From an uncultured Bacilli bacterium (GTDB lineage: Bacteria; Bacillota_I; Bacilli_A; RF39; UBA660): a stretch of 64,000 bases of DNA. The stretch lies in assembly GCA_934090735.1 (NCBI GenBank), contig CAKOJR010000002.1:140432-204431 (forward strand), read 5' to 3'. The notes below the pieces were generated by a model, which did not search any database, was not told the origin of the DNA, and saw only the letters and a program-made list of their open reading frames with translations. Both the position numbers and the translations under genes were made by a program. Shown piece after piece: positions 42,107 to 51,247 of this stretch. The first letter of the stretch is position 1. Each line of letters begins with the position of its first letter.

Positions 42107-43624
42107 TTACATATCTTCTAGGATAAGATCTTTACTTTCTTTCATCTCTTTTGGTATAGCAATATCCATGTATTTTAAAATTGTTGGAGCTATGTTGGTT
42201 AAGTCGCCTTTTTCTTTTAAGGTGATTTTTTTATCTAAAAGAATGAATGGTACAGGACTTGTAGTGTGAGTTGTTACTATTTCTCCATTATCATCTATCA
42301 TGATATCGCAGTTCCCATGGTCGGCGGTTATCATAACTGTATAGAAGTTATCTTGGGCTGATTCAACAACTGTTTGGAGAATCTTATCTAAAGCACTAAG
42401 ACTTGTTACTGTAGCATCCATATTGCCAGTGTGACCTAGCATATCTGGGTTTGCATAGTTTACTAGAATAAAGTCAAAGTCGTTTTCTAAGCATTTTTTT
42501 ACTTGTTTAGTTACGTCGATTGCACTCATTAGAGGTGTTTCATCATATGTTGCAACGTTTGGACTTGGGATAAGATAGTTTGTACACATTGGGAATTTCT
42601 TACTCTTTTCAGCGTTGAAAAAGTATGTAACATGATTATATTTTTCGGTTTCTGCTACTCTTGCTTGTGATAGTTTTAAATCTGAGAAATACTGCCCAAT
42701 TGGGTATAGATTATCTGGATTTGCTAAAATGAAGAAGTGTTTAACATTTACGACGTCATCTTGTTTAAACATCATGTATGATTTAAAGTTAGATAAGTTT
42801 TTAGTTCTAAATTCTTTAAAGTCAGGATTATTAATAGCGTTTAAAATTTGTCTTGCTCTATCTGGTCTAAAATTTAGCCATAAAAGAGCATCATTATCAC
42901 TTATTGGATTTTTACCATTTACTAGCATTGGTGGTAAGAATTCATCAGTGATATTTTTTCTGTATAGATTGTTTATGGCGGTTTCATAGTTTAAAATATT
43001 GAAGCCTACTGCGTTCATTACAAGGTCGTAGTACTTTTGTGTCCTATCCCATTTGTTGTCTCTATCCATAGCATAGTATCTACCACAGATTGAGCCGATG
43101 ATGCCATTATTTTCTTTTAGAACTTCTTCCATTTGTTTTAGGTATTTAACACTTGTTTTTCTTCCAGTGTCTCTACCGTCTGTTATGGCGTGGAATACCA
43201 TCTTATTAACGCCTTTTTCTTTTAGCAGTGGTATAAGTTTTAACATATAGGAAATACTACTATGGACACCTCCATCAGATAGTAATCCCATTAAGTGAAG
43301 CGTTCCACCAGTTGTTTCTAAGTGAGATATCATGTCATTAAAGTTTTCGTTATTTAGAATTTCTCTATTTTCAATATTTTCGTTTATGATAGTAATTTTT
43401 TGTTTTATTTTTTTACCTAGGCCAATTACTTCATGACAAACTTCGGAGTTACCGAATTGGCCTTTTGGAAGACCTACTGCTTCTCCTGATGATTCTAGAG
43501 TGCTGTGAGGATATTCCTCCCATAGTTTATTAAAGTATGTCATGTTTGCTTTTTTAATTGCATTACCATGTTCGTCTTCTCTTAAGCCAAATCCATCAAA
43601 TATAATTAAAAGTATTTTTTTCAT
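42107..43624 (-). CDS. gpmI: 2,3-bisphosphoglycerate-independent phosphoglycerate mutase
   Basis: Glycolytic enzyme converting 3-phosphoglycerate to 2-phosphoglycerate with two metal ions. The 505-residue length is normal. It has LLIIFDGFGLRE at the N-terminus with the metal Asp, a catalytic Ser in GNSEVCHEVIGLG (where most GpmI read GNSEVGH-NIGAGR), DGRDT in the middle, GRYYAMDRD, and ADHGNCD near the end binding metal. The Ser loop is a divergent version but the catalytic Ser and metal ligands are kept, so it should be active. A ribosome-binding site (GGTGACA) precedes ATG 43624. Confidence 0.95.
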   Translation of the reverse strand: MKKILLIIFDGFGLREDEHGNAIKKANMTYFNKLWEEYPHSTLESSGEAVGLPKGQFGNSEVCHEVIGLGKKIKQKITIINENIENREILNNENFNDMISHLETTGGTLHLMGLLSDGGVHSSISYMLKLIPLLKEKGVNKMVFHAITDGRDTGRKTSVKYLKQMEEVLKENNGIIGSICGRYYAMDRDNKWDRTQKYYDLVMNAVGFNILNYETAINNLYRKNITDEFLPPMLVNGKNPISDNDALLWLNFRPDRARQILNAINNPDFKEFRTKNLSNFKSYMMFKQDDVVNVKHFFILANPDNLYPIGQYFSDLKLSQARVAETEKYNHVTYFFNAEKSKKFPMCTNYLIPSPNVATYDETPLMSAIDVTKQVKKCLENDFDFILVNYANPDMLGHTGNMDATVTSLSALDKILQTVVESAQDNFYTVMITADHGNCDIMIDDNGEIVTTHTTSPVPFILLDKKITLKEKGDLTNIAPTILKYMDIAIPKEMKESKDLILEDM

Positions 43625-43680
43625 ATTGTCACCTTCGTTATTATTTTATCACAATATTTTTTAAAAAAACATATATTTTT

Positions 43681-43707
43681 TTAGCACTCTCTATTGACAA
43701 GTGCTAA
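43681..43707. promoter_or_regulatory. CIRCE operator (HrcA binding site)
   Basis: TTAGCACTC, a 9-nt spacer and AAGTGCTAA: the CIRCE inverted repeat (consensus TTAGCACTC-N9-GAGTGCTAA) with one mismatch. It overlaps the -35 of the clpB promoter. Confidence 0.95.
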
Positions 43708-43721
43708 CTATGGAGTATAAT
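43694..43721 (+). promoter_or_regulatory. Sigma-A promoter of clpB, overlapped by CIRCE
   Basis: TTGACA (43694-43699), 16-nt spacer, TATAAT (43716-43721). The -35 lies inside CIRCE, so HrcA binding would block it. Confidence 0.9.
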
Positions 43722-43752
43722 ATTATGTGTAAACTTGATTGGAGGGGTGAAT

Positions 43753-45870
43753 ATGAATAACAATGAGTTTGAAGAAGGACTTAAGAATCCTTTAGAAAAA
43801 TATGGACGTGATATATGCGCTCTTGCTAAAGACGGAAAAATAGATCCCGTTATTGGCAGAGATGATGAGGTCCGTTCTATTACAAGAATATTATCAAGAA
43901 AAACTAAGAACAACCCTGTTCTTATTGGTGAGCCAGGTGTTGGTAAGACCGCTATTGTTGAGGGGCTTGCACAAAGAATTATTAAGGGTGATGTTCCTAG
44001 TAGTTTAAAAAATAAGCGTATTTGGGAGCTTGATATGTCTGCTCTTATAGCTGGTGCTAAGTATCGTGGTGAGTTTGAGGAAAGACTTAAAGCTGTATTA
44101 AAAGCTGTTAAGGATTCTGATGGCGAGATTATTATGTTTATTGATGAGATACATATGATAGTTGGTACTGGGGCTTTGGAAGGCGCAATGGATGCTGGTA
44201 ATATTTTAAAGCCAATGCTTGCCAGAGGTGAATTACACTGCATAGGAGCTACTACTTTAAATGAGTATCGTAAGTATATTGAGAAAGATGCTGCTTTAGA
44301 AAGACGTTTTCAAAAGGTACTTGTTAGTGAGCCATCTGTAATTGATACAATTACAATACTTCGTGGTTTAAAGAATAGATTTGAAGTTTATCATGGAGTT
44401 ACTATTAAGGATAAAGCTTTGGTTGCAGCTGCGACGATGAGCGATAGATATATTACAGATAGATTCTTACCAGATAAAGCTATAGATTTAGTTGATGAAG
44501 CTTGTGCAACAATTAAGGTTCAATTAGAGTCTGTACCTACTTCACTTGATAATTTAACAAGAAGTATTTTAAGACTTCAAGTTGAAAAGGAAGCATTAAA
44601 GAAAGAAAAGGATAAGTTTTCTAAGGAAAGAATTAATGAGATTGATGAGAAGTTAAAAGATATGCAAGCTAAAGAAGCTAAGCTTAGAAGTGACTGGGAA
44701 GATGAAAAACGTGTTAATAATCTAATAAATAAGAAGAAGGAAGAAATTGAGAATGCTAGACGTGAGCTTGAGTATGCTGAAGCTAGATATGATTTAGATA
44801 CAGTTGCTAGATTACAACATGGTACTATTCCTAAACTTGAGAAGGAACTTGCTGATTTGAAATTAGAAGATAAAAATGCAATATTAAGTGATGTTGTTGA
44901 TGATGAGTCTATTGCAAGAATTGTTTCTAAGTGGACTAATATTCCCGTAAGTAAACTTGCTAGTAGTGAAAAAGATAAGTTACTACATTTAGAAGATAAC
45001 TTAAAGATGCGTGTTAAGGGACAAGATGAGGCATTACATTTAGTTAGTGAAGCGATTATAAGAGCTAGGGCTGGCATTAAAGATCCTAATAGACCAATTG
45101 GCTCATTTATCTTTCTAGGTCCTACTGGTGTTGGTAAGACTGAGGTTGCTAAAGCACTTGCTTATGAGTTATTTGATGATGAAAGACATATGGTTCGTAT
45201 TGATATGAGTGAGTATATGGAAGCACATTCTGTTTCTAGATTAGTTGGTGCGCCTCCAGGATATGTAGGTTATGATGAAGGTGGTCAGCTTACTGAGGAA
45301 GTTAGACGCAATCCATATAGTATTATCTTGTTTGATGAGATTGAAAAAGCTCATAAGGATGTGTTTAATATCTTACTTCAAATATTAGATGATGGCAGAA
45401 TTACTGATTCACAAGGTAGAACTGTTGATTTTAAGAATACGATTATTATTATGACTTCTAATTTAGGTAGTGAATATATTTTAGATAATAGTACTAATAA
45501 AAATGAACTTGTTATGGGAGAACTTAGAAAAACATTTAAGCCTGAGTTTATCAATCGTATAGATGAAGTCATTATATTTAATTCATTATCTAAAAGTGTT
45601 GTTTATGATATTTTAGATAAAATTGTTAGAGAGACTGAAGCTAGATTAAGTGATAAGAAAATTAAATTAGTTCTTACTGATAAAGCTAAAGATTATATTA
45701 TAGATAATTCTTATGATGAGAATTATGGTGCTAGACCTATTAAGAGATATGTTAGTCGTAATTTAGAGTCTATGCTTGCTAAAGCAATTATTCTTGATGA
45801 AATTAAGTATGATAGTGAGGTTATTATTGATGTTAAAGATAATGAACTCATAATAAAAGAGGACAAGTAA
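43753..45870 (+). CDS. clpB: ClpB-type disaggregase without N-terminal domain
   Basis: Hsp100 ATPase that rescues aggregated proteins with DnaK. From ATG 43753 (GGAGGGGTGA upstream) the protein has 705 residues: first AAA+ domain with Walker A GEPGVGKT (59-66), a full ClpB-type middle coiled coil (about 270-385, including [23 protein letters not shown]), second AAA+ domain with GPTGVGKT (about 455-462) and a C-terminal ClpB end ([20 protein letters not shown]). The usual N domain of about 150 residues is absent, as in Mycoplasma ClpB. CIRCE upstream predicts HrcA heat-shock control. Confidence 0.93.
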   Translation: MNNNEFEEGLKNPLEKYGRDICALAKDGKIDPVIGRDDEVRSITRILSRKTKNNPVLIGEPGVGKTAIVEGLAQRIIKGDVPSSLKNKRIWELDMSALIAGAKYRGEFEERLKAVLKAVKDSDGEIIMFIDEIHMIVGTGALEGAMDAGNILKPMLARGELHCIGATTLNEYRKYIEKDAALERRFQKVLVSEPSVIDTITILRGLKNRFEVYHGVTIKDKALVAAATMSDRYITDRFLPDKAIDLVDEACATIKVQLESVPTSLDNLTRSILRLQVEKEALKKEKDKFSKERINEIDEKLKDMQAKEAKLRSDWEDEKRVNNLINKKKEEIENARRELEYAEARYDLDTVARLQHGTIPKLEKELADLKLEDKNAILSDVVDDESIARIVSKWTNIPVSKLASSEKDKLLHLEDNLKMRVKGQDEALHLVSEAIIRARAGIKDPNRPIGSFIFLGPTGVGKTEVAKALAYELFDDERHMVRIDMSEYMEAHSVSRLVGAPPGYVGYDEGGQLTEEVRRNPYSIILFDEIEKAHKDVFNILLQILDDGRITDSQGRTVDFKNTIIIMTSNLGSEYILDNSTNKNELVMGELRKTFKPEFINRIDEVIIFNSLSKSVVYDILDKIVRETEARLSDKKIKLVLTDKAKDYIIDNSYDENYGARPIKRYVSRNLESMLAKAIILDEIKYDSEVIIDVKDNELIIKEDK

Positions 45871-45882
45871 GTCCCCTTTTTT
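45857..45882 (+). terminator. Terminator after clpB
   Basis: GAGGAC / GTCCCC stem (one mismatch) with the stop codon in the loop, then six T. Confidence 0.6.
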
Positions 45883-46393
45883 AGATCTTGGTACCAGTAT
45901 AGGCATTAATGTAGAATAAATAGCAGTTGTAGCAGAATAATGGTTTTCTATATTCATAGAACTCGATAGCATCTGGGTCATATGGCTTTTTGGTAAAATC
46001 TTGAAAGTTTAATCTAATATAATCTTTAAGATTATCCATATTACTGAATTTTTTTATTCCTTTTTGTCCTTCCCAAGAAGCTTCAAACCAATACATTTGG
46101 TCATCTATTTTAATTGTAGTAAATGTGTGGCATGGTGAGCCACCTTTTTTATTTTTAATGACAGCCATTATTGTGTGGTTTTCAATATTATTTTTATCAA
46201 AGAAATGCCTTTCAAGTTCACATAGTTCCCAGCAAATGGCGTATCCACTTTCTTCTATTTTATTATAGGCTTGCATTTTATATTCTTTCGCAAATATTTT
46301 TGGTTCTAGTTTTGGGTGAAGACATCCTTTTTTATCATGCCAGCCATATTTTATTTTAAGTAGTTTATTATAAAATTCTTCAGTTTCTTTCAT
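45881..46393 (-). CDS. Transglutaminase/papain-fold-like protein
   Basis: The 170-residue protein has no signal peptide. Its order Cys (YAICWELCELERHFF), His (GGSPCHTFTTI) and an acidic/Trp site (MYWFEASWEG) is that of the transglutaminase-like fold, in which Cys, His and Asp form the active site. The third residue would be the Glu in FEAS. The last part has a YNCYLF-type hydrophobic stretch. Its substrate is unknown; a protease or a non-catalytic binding protein is also possible. It is convergent with clpB and sits before the CdaR/CdaA unit. Confidence 0.6.
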   Translation of the reverse strand: MKETEEFYNKLLKIKYGWHDKKGCLHPKLEPKIFAKEYKMQAYNKIEESGYAICWELCELERHFFDKNNIENHTIMAVIKNKKGGSPCHTFTTIKIDDQMYWFEASWEGQKGIKKFSNMDNLKDYIRLNFQDFTKKPYDPDAIEFYEYRKPLFCYNCYLFYINAYTGTKI

Positions 46394-46404
46394 GGGTCTC
46401 CTTA

Positions 46405-46430
46405 TAAAAAGAACATCAAAAAGATGTTCT
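46405..46430 (-). terminator. Terminator after cdaR
   Basis: AGAACATC / GATGTTCT 8-bp stem, 5-nt loop, T run on the minus strand. Confidence 0.85.
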
Positions 46431-47784
46431 AGCTATATATTTTAACTTTTACAGTTGCTCTTTTTGGTACAAGGGTAATTCTTACGTCGTCTGAGCTAAC
46501 TTTTACAGGTACGTCATATGTTCCTGGACCGTAGCCACTTAAGTCAATATATGCTTTGATTTTTGATGTGTCAATAGTGTCTAATACACTTGATACACCT
46601 TTAGCAATTACTTCAATTGTTCTATCTTCTTCGCTAATAGCGTTAACTGAATATCCTGTTCCTAGGTTAATAGATTCAATAATGATTCCACTAAATTCTT
46701 TACTTGATTCAGTGTCTAGTTTTACTTCAACAGTTGTATTTGTTTCACTTAGATATCTTACGCCAGCTGGTTTAGTTAGGTTAACATTAAATTTCTTATC
46801 TGAATTTAATTTATTAATATCAATTTTTGCTTCAATGTAAGATAATTTTTTAATTTCAGTTTCGTCACCATATACACCTACTTTGGTTACTGAACTTGTA
46901 ACACTTGATAGGGCATAACCACTATTGATAGTTCCGGTAGTTACTACTTTAACTGGTAGTTCAACGTAATATGAGTCTACAGTTACTGATGCACTAATCT
47001 TAGCTGGAACGATTTCGACATTATCAATCTTTTTACCATCTGAGCCATAAGCTACTAACATGATTGAGTCGACAGTAAATGTTCCTTTTTCAGTAAGTTT
47101 AGCTGCTTCTAAATCAATTAGAGCTTTTACTTTAGCAACCTTATCTAATGTTTCTTTACTACCTTTAACGATGACTTCGTTTCTATCTAGTTCAACTGAT
47201 TTAATGCTTAATTTCTTATCAAGTTTGTCTTCATTTAATAAATCGTAGTCAAGGGTTTTAACGTCACTTACTTTTTCACTTATTTTTACTGTGATTGTTC
47301 CTGGGTCTAATTTGTAATCTACTGATTCAACACTATGGTTGTATTTTAGTTTTACTTTATAAGTACCTACTCCATAACCACTTAAGTCCATTACTACTTC
47401 GTGTTCACCAAGTTGTTTAGCAAGATATAGTGAACTTTTTCTGCCAATAAGTGTGATGTCTACAGTTTCTGGTACTCCATCAACTACATATGCTTCTTCA
47501 TTATAGATAACGTTTACTGGTTGGTCTGATAAAATTTCAGCTTCATCTGTTACTAGGTTAATTGCTTTAGTATCAATAAGAACGAATAAAGCAATTGCAC
47601 TAAATAAAGATATGTATAATAAAACGTTTGGTCTATTAAGAAGACGCTCGATTTTACCGCTATTGTTTTTTGATAGTTCACTTATCCTATAAATTAATCT
47701 ACTTATTGGAGTAACTATAAATTTATCAATTAATCTATAAATGGCTTTAAAGAAGAGTATAATTGGTTTAAATATTTTATTCAT
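46429..47784 (-). CDS. cdaR: CdaR, YbbR-domain regulator of c-di-AMP synthesis
   Basis: Membrane protein with an N-terminal anchor region (residues 1-65, one helix near 45-62) followed by four YbbR repeats of about 85 residues facing outward, each with a V-x-V-x-GYGxGTY or similar turn (for example SGYGVGTYKVKLK and SGYGPGTYDVPVK). ATG 47784 with AAGGTGAAGAAG upstream is preferred; a start at 47802 would add six residues. It overlaps the end of cdaA. CdaR controls CdaA, the enzyme for c-di-AMP. GlmM, often the third gene of this operon, is not here. Confidence 0.92.
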   Translation of the reverse strand: MNKIFKPIILFFKAIYRLIDKFIVTPISRLIYRISELSKNNSGKIERLLNRPNVLLYISLFSAIALFVLIDTKAINLVTDEAEILSDQPVNVIYNEEAYVVDGVPETVDITLIGRKSSLYLAKQLGEHEVVMDLSGYGVGTYKVKLKYNHSVESVDYKLDPGTITVKISEKVSDVKTLDYDLLNEDKLDKKLSIKSVELDRNEVIVKGSKETLDKVAKVKALIDLEAAKLTEKGTFTVDSIMLVAYGSDGKKIDNVEIVPAKISASVTVDSYYVELPVKVVTTGTINSGYALSSVTSSVTKVGVYGDETEIKKLSYIEAKIDINKLNSDKKFNVNLTKPAGVRYLSETNTTVEVKLDTESSKEFSGIIIESINLGTGYSVNAISEEDRTIEVIAKGVSSVLDTIDTSKIKAYIDLSGYGPGTYDVPVKVSSDDVRITLVPKRATVKVKIYS

Positions 47785-48595
47785 CTTCTTCACCTTCTTC
47801 ATTTACGTCTGCATCATAGAAAACTTCCATTTTTGGTTTAAGTTCTTCTAGGAGCATTATTTTGAATTCTTCTAGGGTTAGGTTGTAGTTGATATTACCG
47901 TCAACAGCTATTGATATTGCTCCAGTTTCTTCTGATACAATTAATGCAATAGCGTCGGTTTCTTCAGCTACACCTAAAGCTGCACGGTGTCTTGTTCCTA
48001 ATTTTTTGCTTACATTAGGGTTCATACTTGTTTTAAATACTGCTCCAGCACATGTGATGCGGTCTCCTTGAATAATTACGCCACCATCATGTAATGGATT
48101 TGGTGGGAAGAAGATTGCTTCAAGTAAAGGTGCAGTTATGTCTGAATAAATTTTATTTGCTGGTTGGATATATTCTTGAAGAGATACATTTCTTTCAATA
48201 ACAATAAGAGCGCCTATACGATTTCTTTTTAAGTATTCTACAGCAGTAGTAATTTCAAATACTGCTCTTTCTCTTTGATCGGCAGTTAATACTTTATGTC
48301 TTCCTAGAAGCTGGCTTCTACCAATTGTTTCAAGAACTGTTCTAATTTCTGGTTGAAAGATTATAATTAATGCAAGAGGTCCCCAAGAGATTACGTACTC
48401 TAAAAGTAATCCAATTGTATATAAATTTAACCAATCGCTTAGTAGTTTAATAGCAATTATGATTATAATTCCTTTAAATATAAGAACTAGTTTAACATTA
48501 TTTTTTAAATTTTTTAATAAGTAATAAAACATTAACCATACTAGGCTTATGTCAATTATTTTTGTTATGATTTCCCATATTGACGTGAAAGTCAT
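47777..48595 (-). CDS. cdaA: Diadenylate cyclase CdaA
   Basis: Membrane-bound enzyme making the messenger c-di-AMP, which controls potassium and osmotic balance in Firmicutes. From ATG 48595 (AAGGAG 8 nt upstream) the 272-residue protein has three N-terminal membrane helices, then the DisA_N domain with NPLHDGGVIIQG (the DGG active site) and LGTRHRAALG (RHR motif). The longer frame begins at a GTG too close to the ribosome-binding site. It is the upstream gene of cdaR and translationally coupled to it. Confidence 0.96.
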   Translation of the reverse strand: MTFTSIWEIITKIIDISLVWLMFYYLLKNLKNNVKLVLIFKGIIIIIAIKLLSDWLNLYTIGLLLEYVISWGPLALIIIFQPEIRTVLETIGRSQLLGRHKVLTADQRERAVFEITTAVEYLKRNRIGALIVIERNVSLQEYIQPANKIYSDITAPLLEAIFFPPNPLHDGGVIIQGDRITCAGAVFKTSMNPNVSKKLGTRHRAALGVAEETDAIALIVSEETGAISIAVDGNINYNLTLEEFKIMLLEELKPKMEVFYDADVNEEGEEDE

Positions 48596-48666
48596 TTTCA
48601 TCACTCCTTAGCATTTTTATTATAACAAATAATTAATCAAATATCTACGTTTAATTATGTGCTAGT

Positions 48667-48698
48667 AAAAAAGGAAGACGTTAATTTTGGCCTTCCTT
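48667..48698 (-). terminator. Terminator after the 80-aa membrane protein gene
   Basis: AAGGAAG / CTTCCTT stem of 7 bp with a loop of about 14 nt carrying the stop codon, then T run on the minus strand. Confidence 0.55.
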
Positions 48699-48923
48699 TG
48701 GTTCTTCTTCATCTTTTATTTCTTCTATTTCCGGTATAAAACTTTCATTTGCTGGCTCTTGCTCTGTTGTTTCATCATTGACAAATTCTTGGCGGTCTGT
48801 TGACTTATTGTTTTCACCTTTTTTACGTTTCTTGTCATTGTCAACTAAATAGCCAATTAGAGCAAATAATAAGAAAGCTGCAATAATAATTATTAGAAAA
48901 TAGTTTTTTGCGATAAACTCCAT
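48681..48923 (-). CDS. Small membrane protein with acidic tail
   Basis: This 80-residue protein has one N-terminal hydrophobic helix (about 6-27) and a Glu/Asp/Lys-rich cytoplasmic or external tail. The family is not recognised. It sits between the DUF3048 lipoprotein-like gene (28 nt downstream of its start) and the cdaA unit, and ends in a terminator. The strong charge imbalance of the tail is typical of disordered linkers. No function can be assigned. Confidence 0.55.
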   Translation of the reverse strand: MEFIAKNYFLIIIIAAFLLFALIGYLVDNDKKRKKGENNKSTDRQEFVNDETTEQEPANESFIPEIEEIKDEEEPKEGQN

Positions 48924-48950
48924 TTTATTCCTCCTTATATATTATACTCT

Positions 48951-50006
48951 TTATTCGATTGATAATGTCTGTCCTTTTGGTTGGATTTGAATAAATGTGT
49001 TTCCGTCGTTTACAACTAGTTCTTCACCATTTTGATATTTGTAGATTGTTTGTGCTGCTCTGCTTTTCTTTTCCCATGTTATTGGTACTGCTATGCCTTC
49101 TGAAATATAATATCCAGTTCCAGAGCCAACATTTTCTAGACCTTGTCTTCCTTTGTTTTCTGCATCATCAAGGGTATAATTTTTTACTTGATATGTGATA
49201 ATATTTTTAAATGTGTATTGCTTTTTTGTAACATAATCTATATGGGCTTTACCATTTACGCTTCTTAAGTATACTTTTTCTTCTGGGTCATATTGATATG
49301 ATGAAGTAACTGAATTTGAATATTTAATTGAAACATTGTTTGCAGTAGTTTGACCTTCATACTTAGTTAAATCTAGAGAATCTACACTGTAGTTAAGTAA
49401 CAGGTCACTGTTACGTTCAGTTCTTTTTGAGCCAAGACCTTTGTTTAATTTTTCAATGCTTGTAAATAAAGTGTGTTCTGATGATACTTTTAGGGTTTTA
49501 TCTCTCCATCCGGTTTTTGTGTTGTCAACTTCTATTCTATCTACTCCTAAAGTACTAAAATCTGAATTTGCTTGAGGGCTTTTTCCATGGTGAACATATA
49601 TTGCATCATTTTCTAGTGCATAGTCTAAATAATAATGTCTTGCACTTCTAATTGAGCCAATTCTTTCAGTAGATTGATCAAGGAATAATGCCATGTATCT
49701 TGTTAGGCCACCTTCAACAATCATTTCGTATATTATATAAGCATCTTGAAGTCCGCTTTGAAGAGGCCTTGCTGTACCTATGTTATTAATCATGACCGCA
49801 TATGGTCTTGATTTAGAGTCAGGATTTACTATTTTTAGTTTTTTTACTGGAGTTGTTGCTGTGGTTGCTGGCTCATTAGGATTCTTTGATGGCTCCTTCT
49901 TATCTTTCTTTAAAACACTTACTAATACTATAGCAATTATTAAAACGATTATTGCTAATATTAAGTATCCGTACTTTTTATTCTTTAAATTTAATTTTAT
50001 TTTCAT
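48951..50006 (-). CDS. DUF3048 family (YerB-like) membrane-anchored protein
   Basis: The 351-residue protein has an N-terminal membrane helix (about 13-31), a Pro/Thr linker, and the DUF3048 domain with RPYAVMINN, QSGLQDAYIIYEMIVEGG, IGSIRSARHYY and VHHGKSPQA. The family is found in Firmicutes as lipoproteins or anchored proteins; their function is unknown. Here the anchor is a helix, not a lipobox. It is divergent from the gene at 50107 and upstream of the small membrane gene at 48681-48923. Confidence 0.88.
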   Translation of the reverse strand: MKIKLNLKNKKYGYLILAIIVLIIAIVLVSVLKKDKKEPSKNPNEPATTATTPVKKLKIVNPDSKSRPYAVMINNIGTARPLQSGLQDAYIIYEMIVEGGLTRYMALFLDQSTERIGSIRSARHYYLDYALENDAIYVHHGKSPQANSDFSTLGVDRIEVDNTKTGWRDKTLKVSSEHTLFTSIEKLNKGLGSKRTERNSDLLLNYSVDSLDLTKYEGQTTANNVSIKYSNSVTSSYQYDPEEKVYLRSVNGKAHIDYVTKKQYTFKNIITYQVKNYTLDDAENKGRQGLENVGSGTGYYISEGIAVPITWEKKSRAAQTIYKYQNGEELVVNDGNTFIQIQPKGQTLSIE

Positions 50007-50059
50007 TTTACCACCTAATTTAATAATAGCATAAACTACTCTTTTTTTAAATATTTAAT

Positions 50060-50088
50060 TTGTATAAAATAAATGTTTTTGATATACT
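50060..50088 (+). promoter_or_regulatory. Promoter of the gene at 50107
   Basis: TTGTAT (50060-50065), 17-nt spacer, TATACT (50083-50088), 18 nt before the ATG with GAGGTG in between. Confidence 0.7.
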
Positions 50089-50106
50089 TATATTGAGGTG
50101 AAATAC

Positions 50107-51228
50107 ATGGATAATATTAAAAAGATGTTTGAAAATCCAATAGCAAGGAATGCAATGATGGGTCTTGGTATATTTATGCTTGTTGTTATAATAATTGTTT
50201 TGATTGCATCGTGCTCTGGTGGCAGAAAATATACTTATGAAGAATTAGAGGCAAAAATGGTATCTAGTGCTAAAAAGTATTATGAAGCTAATGGTTCTAA
50301 TTTACCAAGTAATGATAAAGATAAGGTTGAGCTTTCTTTACAGACTTTAATTGATGGTGGTTATGTTAAGGAAACTAGTAAGATTACTAAAGATAAAGTG
50401 AGCTGTACTGGTAAAGTTATTGTAGTAAATAATAATGGAAATTATTTATATTCTCCTTATTTAGATTGTGGTAGTAATTATAAGACAAAATATTTGATTG
50501 ATATTTTAGAAGATGAAAGTAATATTGTTACCACAGGTAATGGACTATATAAAAATGGTTCAGAATATATTTATAAAGGCGATAATGTAAATAATGTTTT
50601 AATTTTAAATGAATTAAAGTATATGATTATGAGTATTGATGATAATGGTGTAAGAGTTGTTGATACTACTAAAAGAGATTCTGTTGCTTGGGATAACAGA
50701 TATAATGTTGAGAAGCAAGGCTCTATGGGTATTAATGATTATGTTACTAATAATATTAATAGTAGAATTAAAGATACTCTTGAAGAGATTTATAATAAAG
50801 ATGATGTTTATCCAAAAGAAATAAAAGGTTATTTTGCTACTAGCAGTGTATGTATTGATAAAGTATCTATTGGTGATATTAAAACCAATGATGGTTGTGA
50901 TAAAAAGTTAGATAAACAAGTATTTAGTTTACTTACTGCAAATGATTTCTTTAAACCAAGTTTAGATGAAAATTGTGCTACAAATAGTAAAGCTTGTATA
51001 AATTATAATTATTTATCTTCTATTGGAAATAGCTGGACAATTACTGCTGATAAAGATACTAGTTATAAAGTTTATAAAATAACTAGTGGTGAGTTAGAAC
51101 TTAAAAATGCTTCAGGTATGGCTACTTATAAAATTGTTACTTATTTAGATAAGAATGTATTATATTCTTCTGGTGATGGCAGTGAAGCTAATCCATATGT
51201 TGTTAAAACTTATATTGAAAAAAAATAG
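50107..51228 (+). CDS. Membrane-anchored protein sharing a domain with the 640-aa surface protein
   Basis: The start is ATG 50107 (GAGGTG 7 nt upstream), giving 373 residues. A membrane helix at about 18-38 is followed by an outer region with a prepilin-like helical part (about 40-130, YEELEAKMVSSAKKYYEAN), and then a domain with FSLLTANDF near the end and the last residues GDGSEANPYVVKTYIEKK. The ending and several landmarks match the protein at 2175-4097. Four or more Cys lie in pairs. Function unknown; a cell-surface protein with own promoter and bidirectional terminator. Confidence 0.65.
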   Translation: MDNIKKMFENPIARNAMMGLGIFMLVVIIIVLIASCSGGRKYTYEELEAKMVSSAKKYYEANGSNLPSNDKDKVELSLQTLIDGGYVKETSKITKDKVSCTGKVIVVNNNGNYLYSPYLDCGSNYKTKYLIDILEDESNIVTTGNGLYKNGSEYIYKGDNVNNVLILNELKYMIMSIDDNGVRVVDTTKRDSVAWDNRYNVEKQGSMGINDYVTNNINSRIKDTLEEIYNKDDVYPKEIKGYFATSSVCIDKVSIGDIKTNDGCDKKLDKQVFSLLTANDFFKPSLDENCATNSKACINYNYLSSIGNSWTITADKDTSYKVYKITSGELELKNASGMATYKIVTYLDKNVLYSSGDGSEANPYVVKTYIEKK

Positions 51229-51247
51229 AACCTTAACGGTTCTTTTA
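51220..51247. terminator. Bidirectional terminator between convergent genes
   Basis: AGAACC / GGTTCT 6-bp stem, 5-nt loop, A run on one side and T run on the other. Serves the genes ending at 51228 (+) and 51245 (-). Confidence 0.75.

Noticed and set aside
43704..44243. Long minus-strand frame opposite clpB
   Set aside because: Shadow of clpB in the other strand; no ribosome-binding site and low-complexity translation.
46429..48595. Complete cdaA-cdaR-glmM operon
   Set aside because: No glmM follows. The phosphohexomutase at 40686-42035 is of the PMM/PGM type and stands elsewhere.
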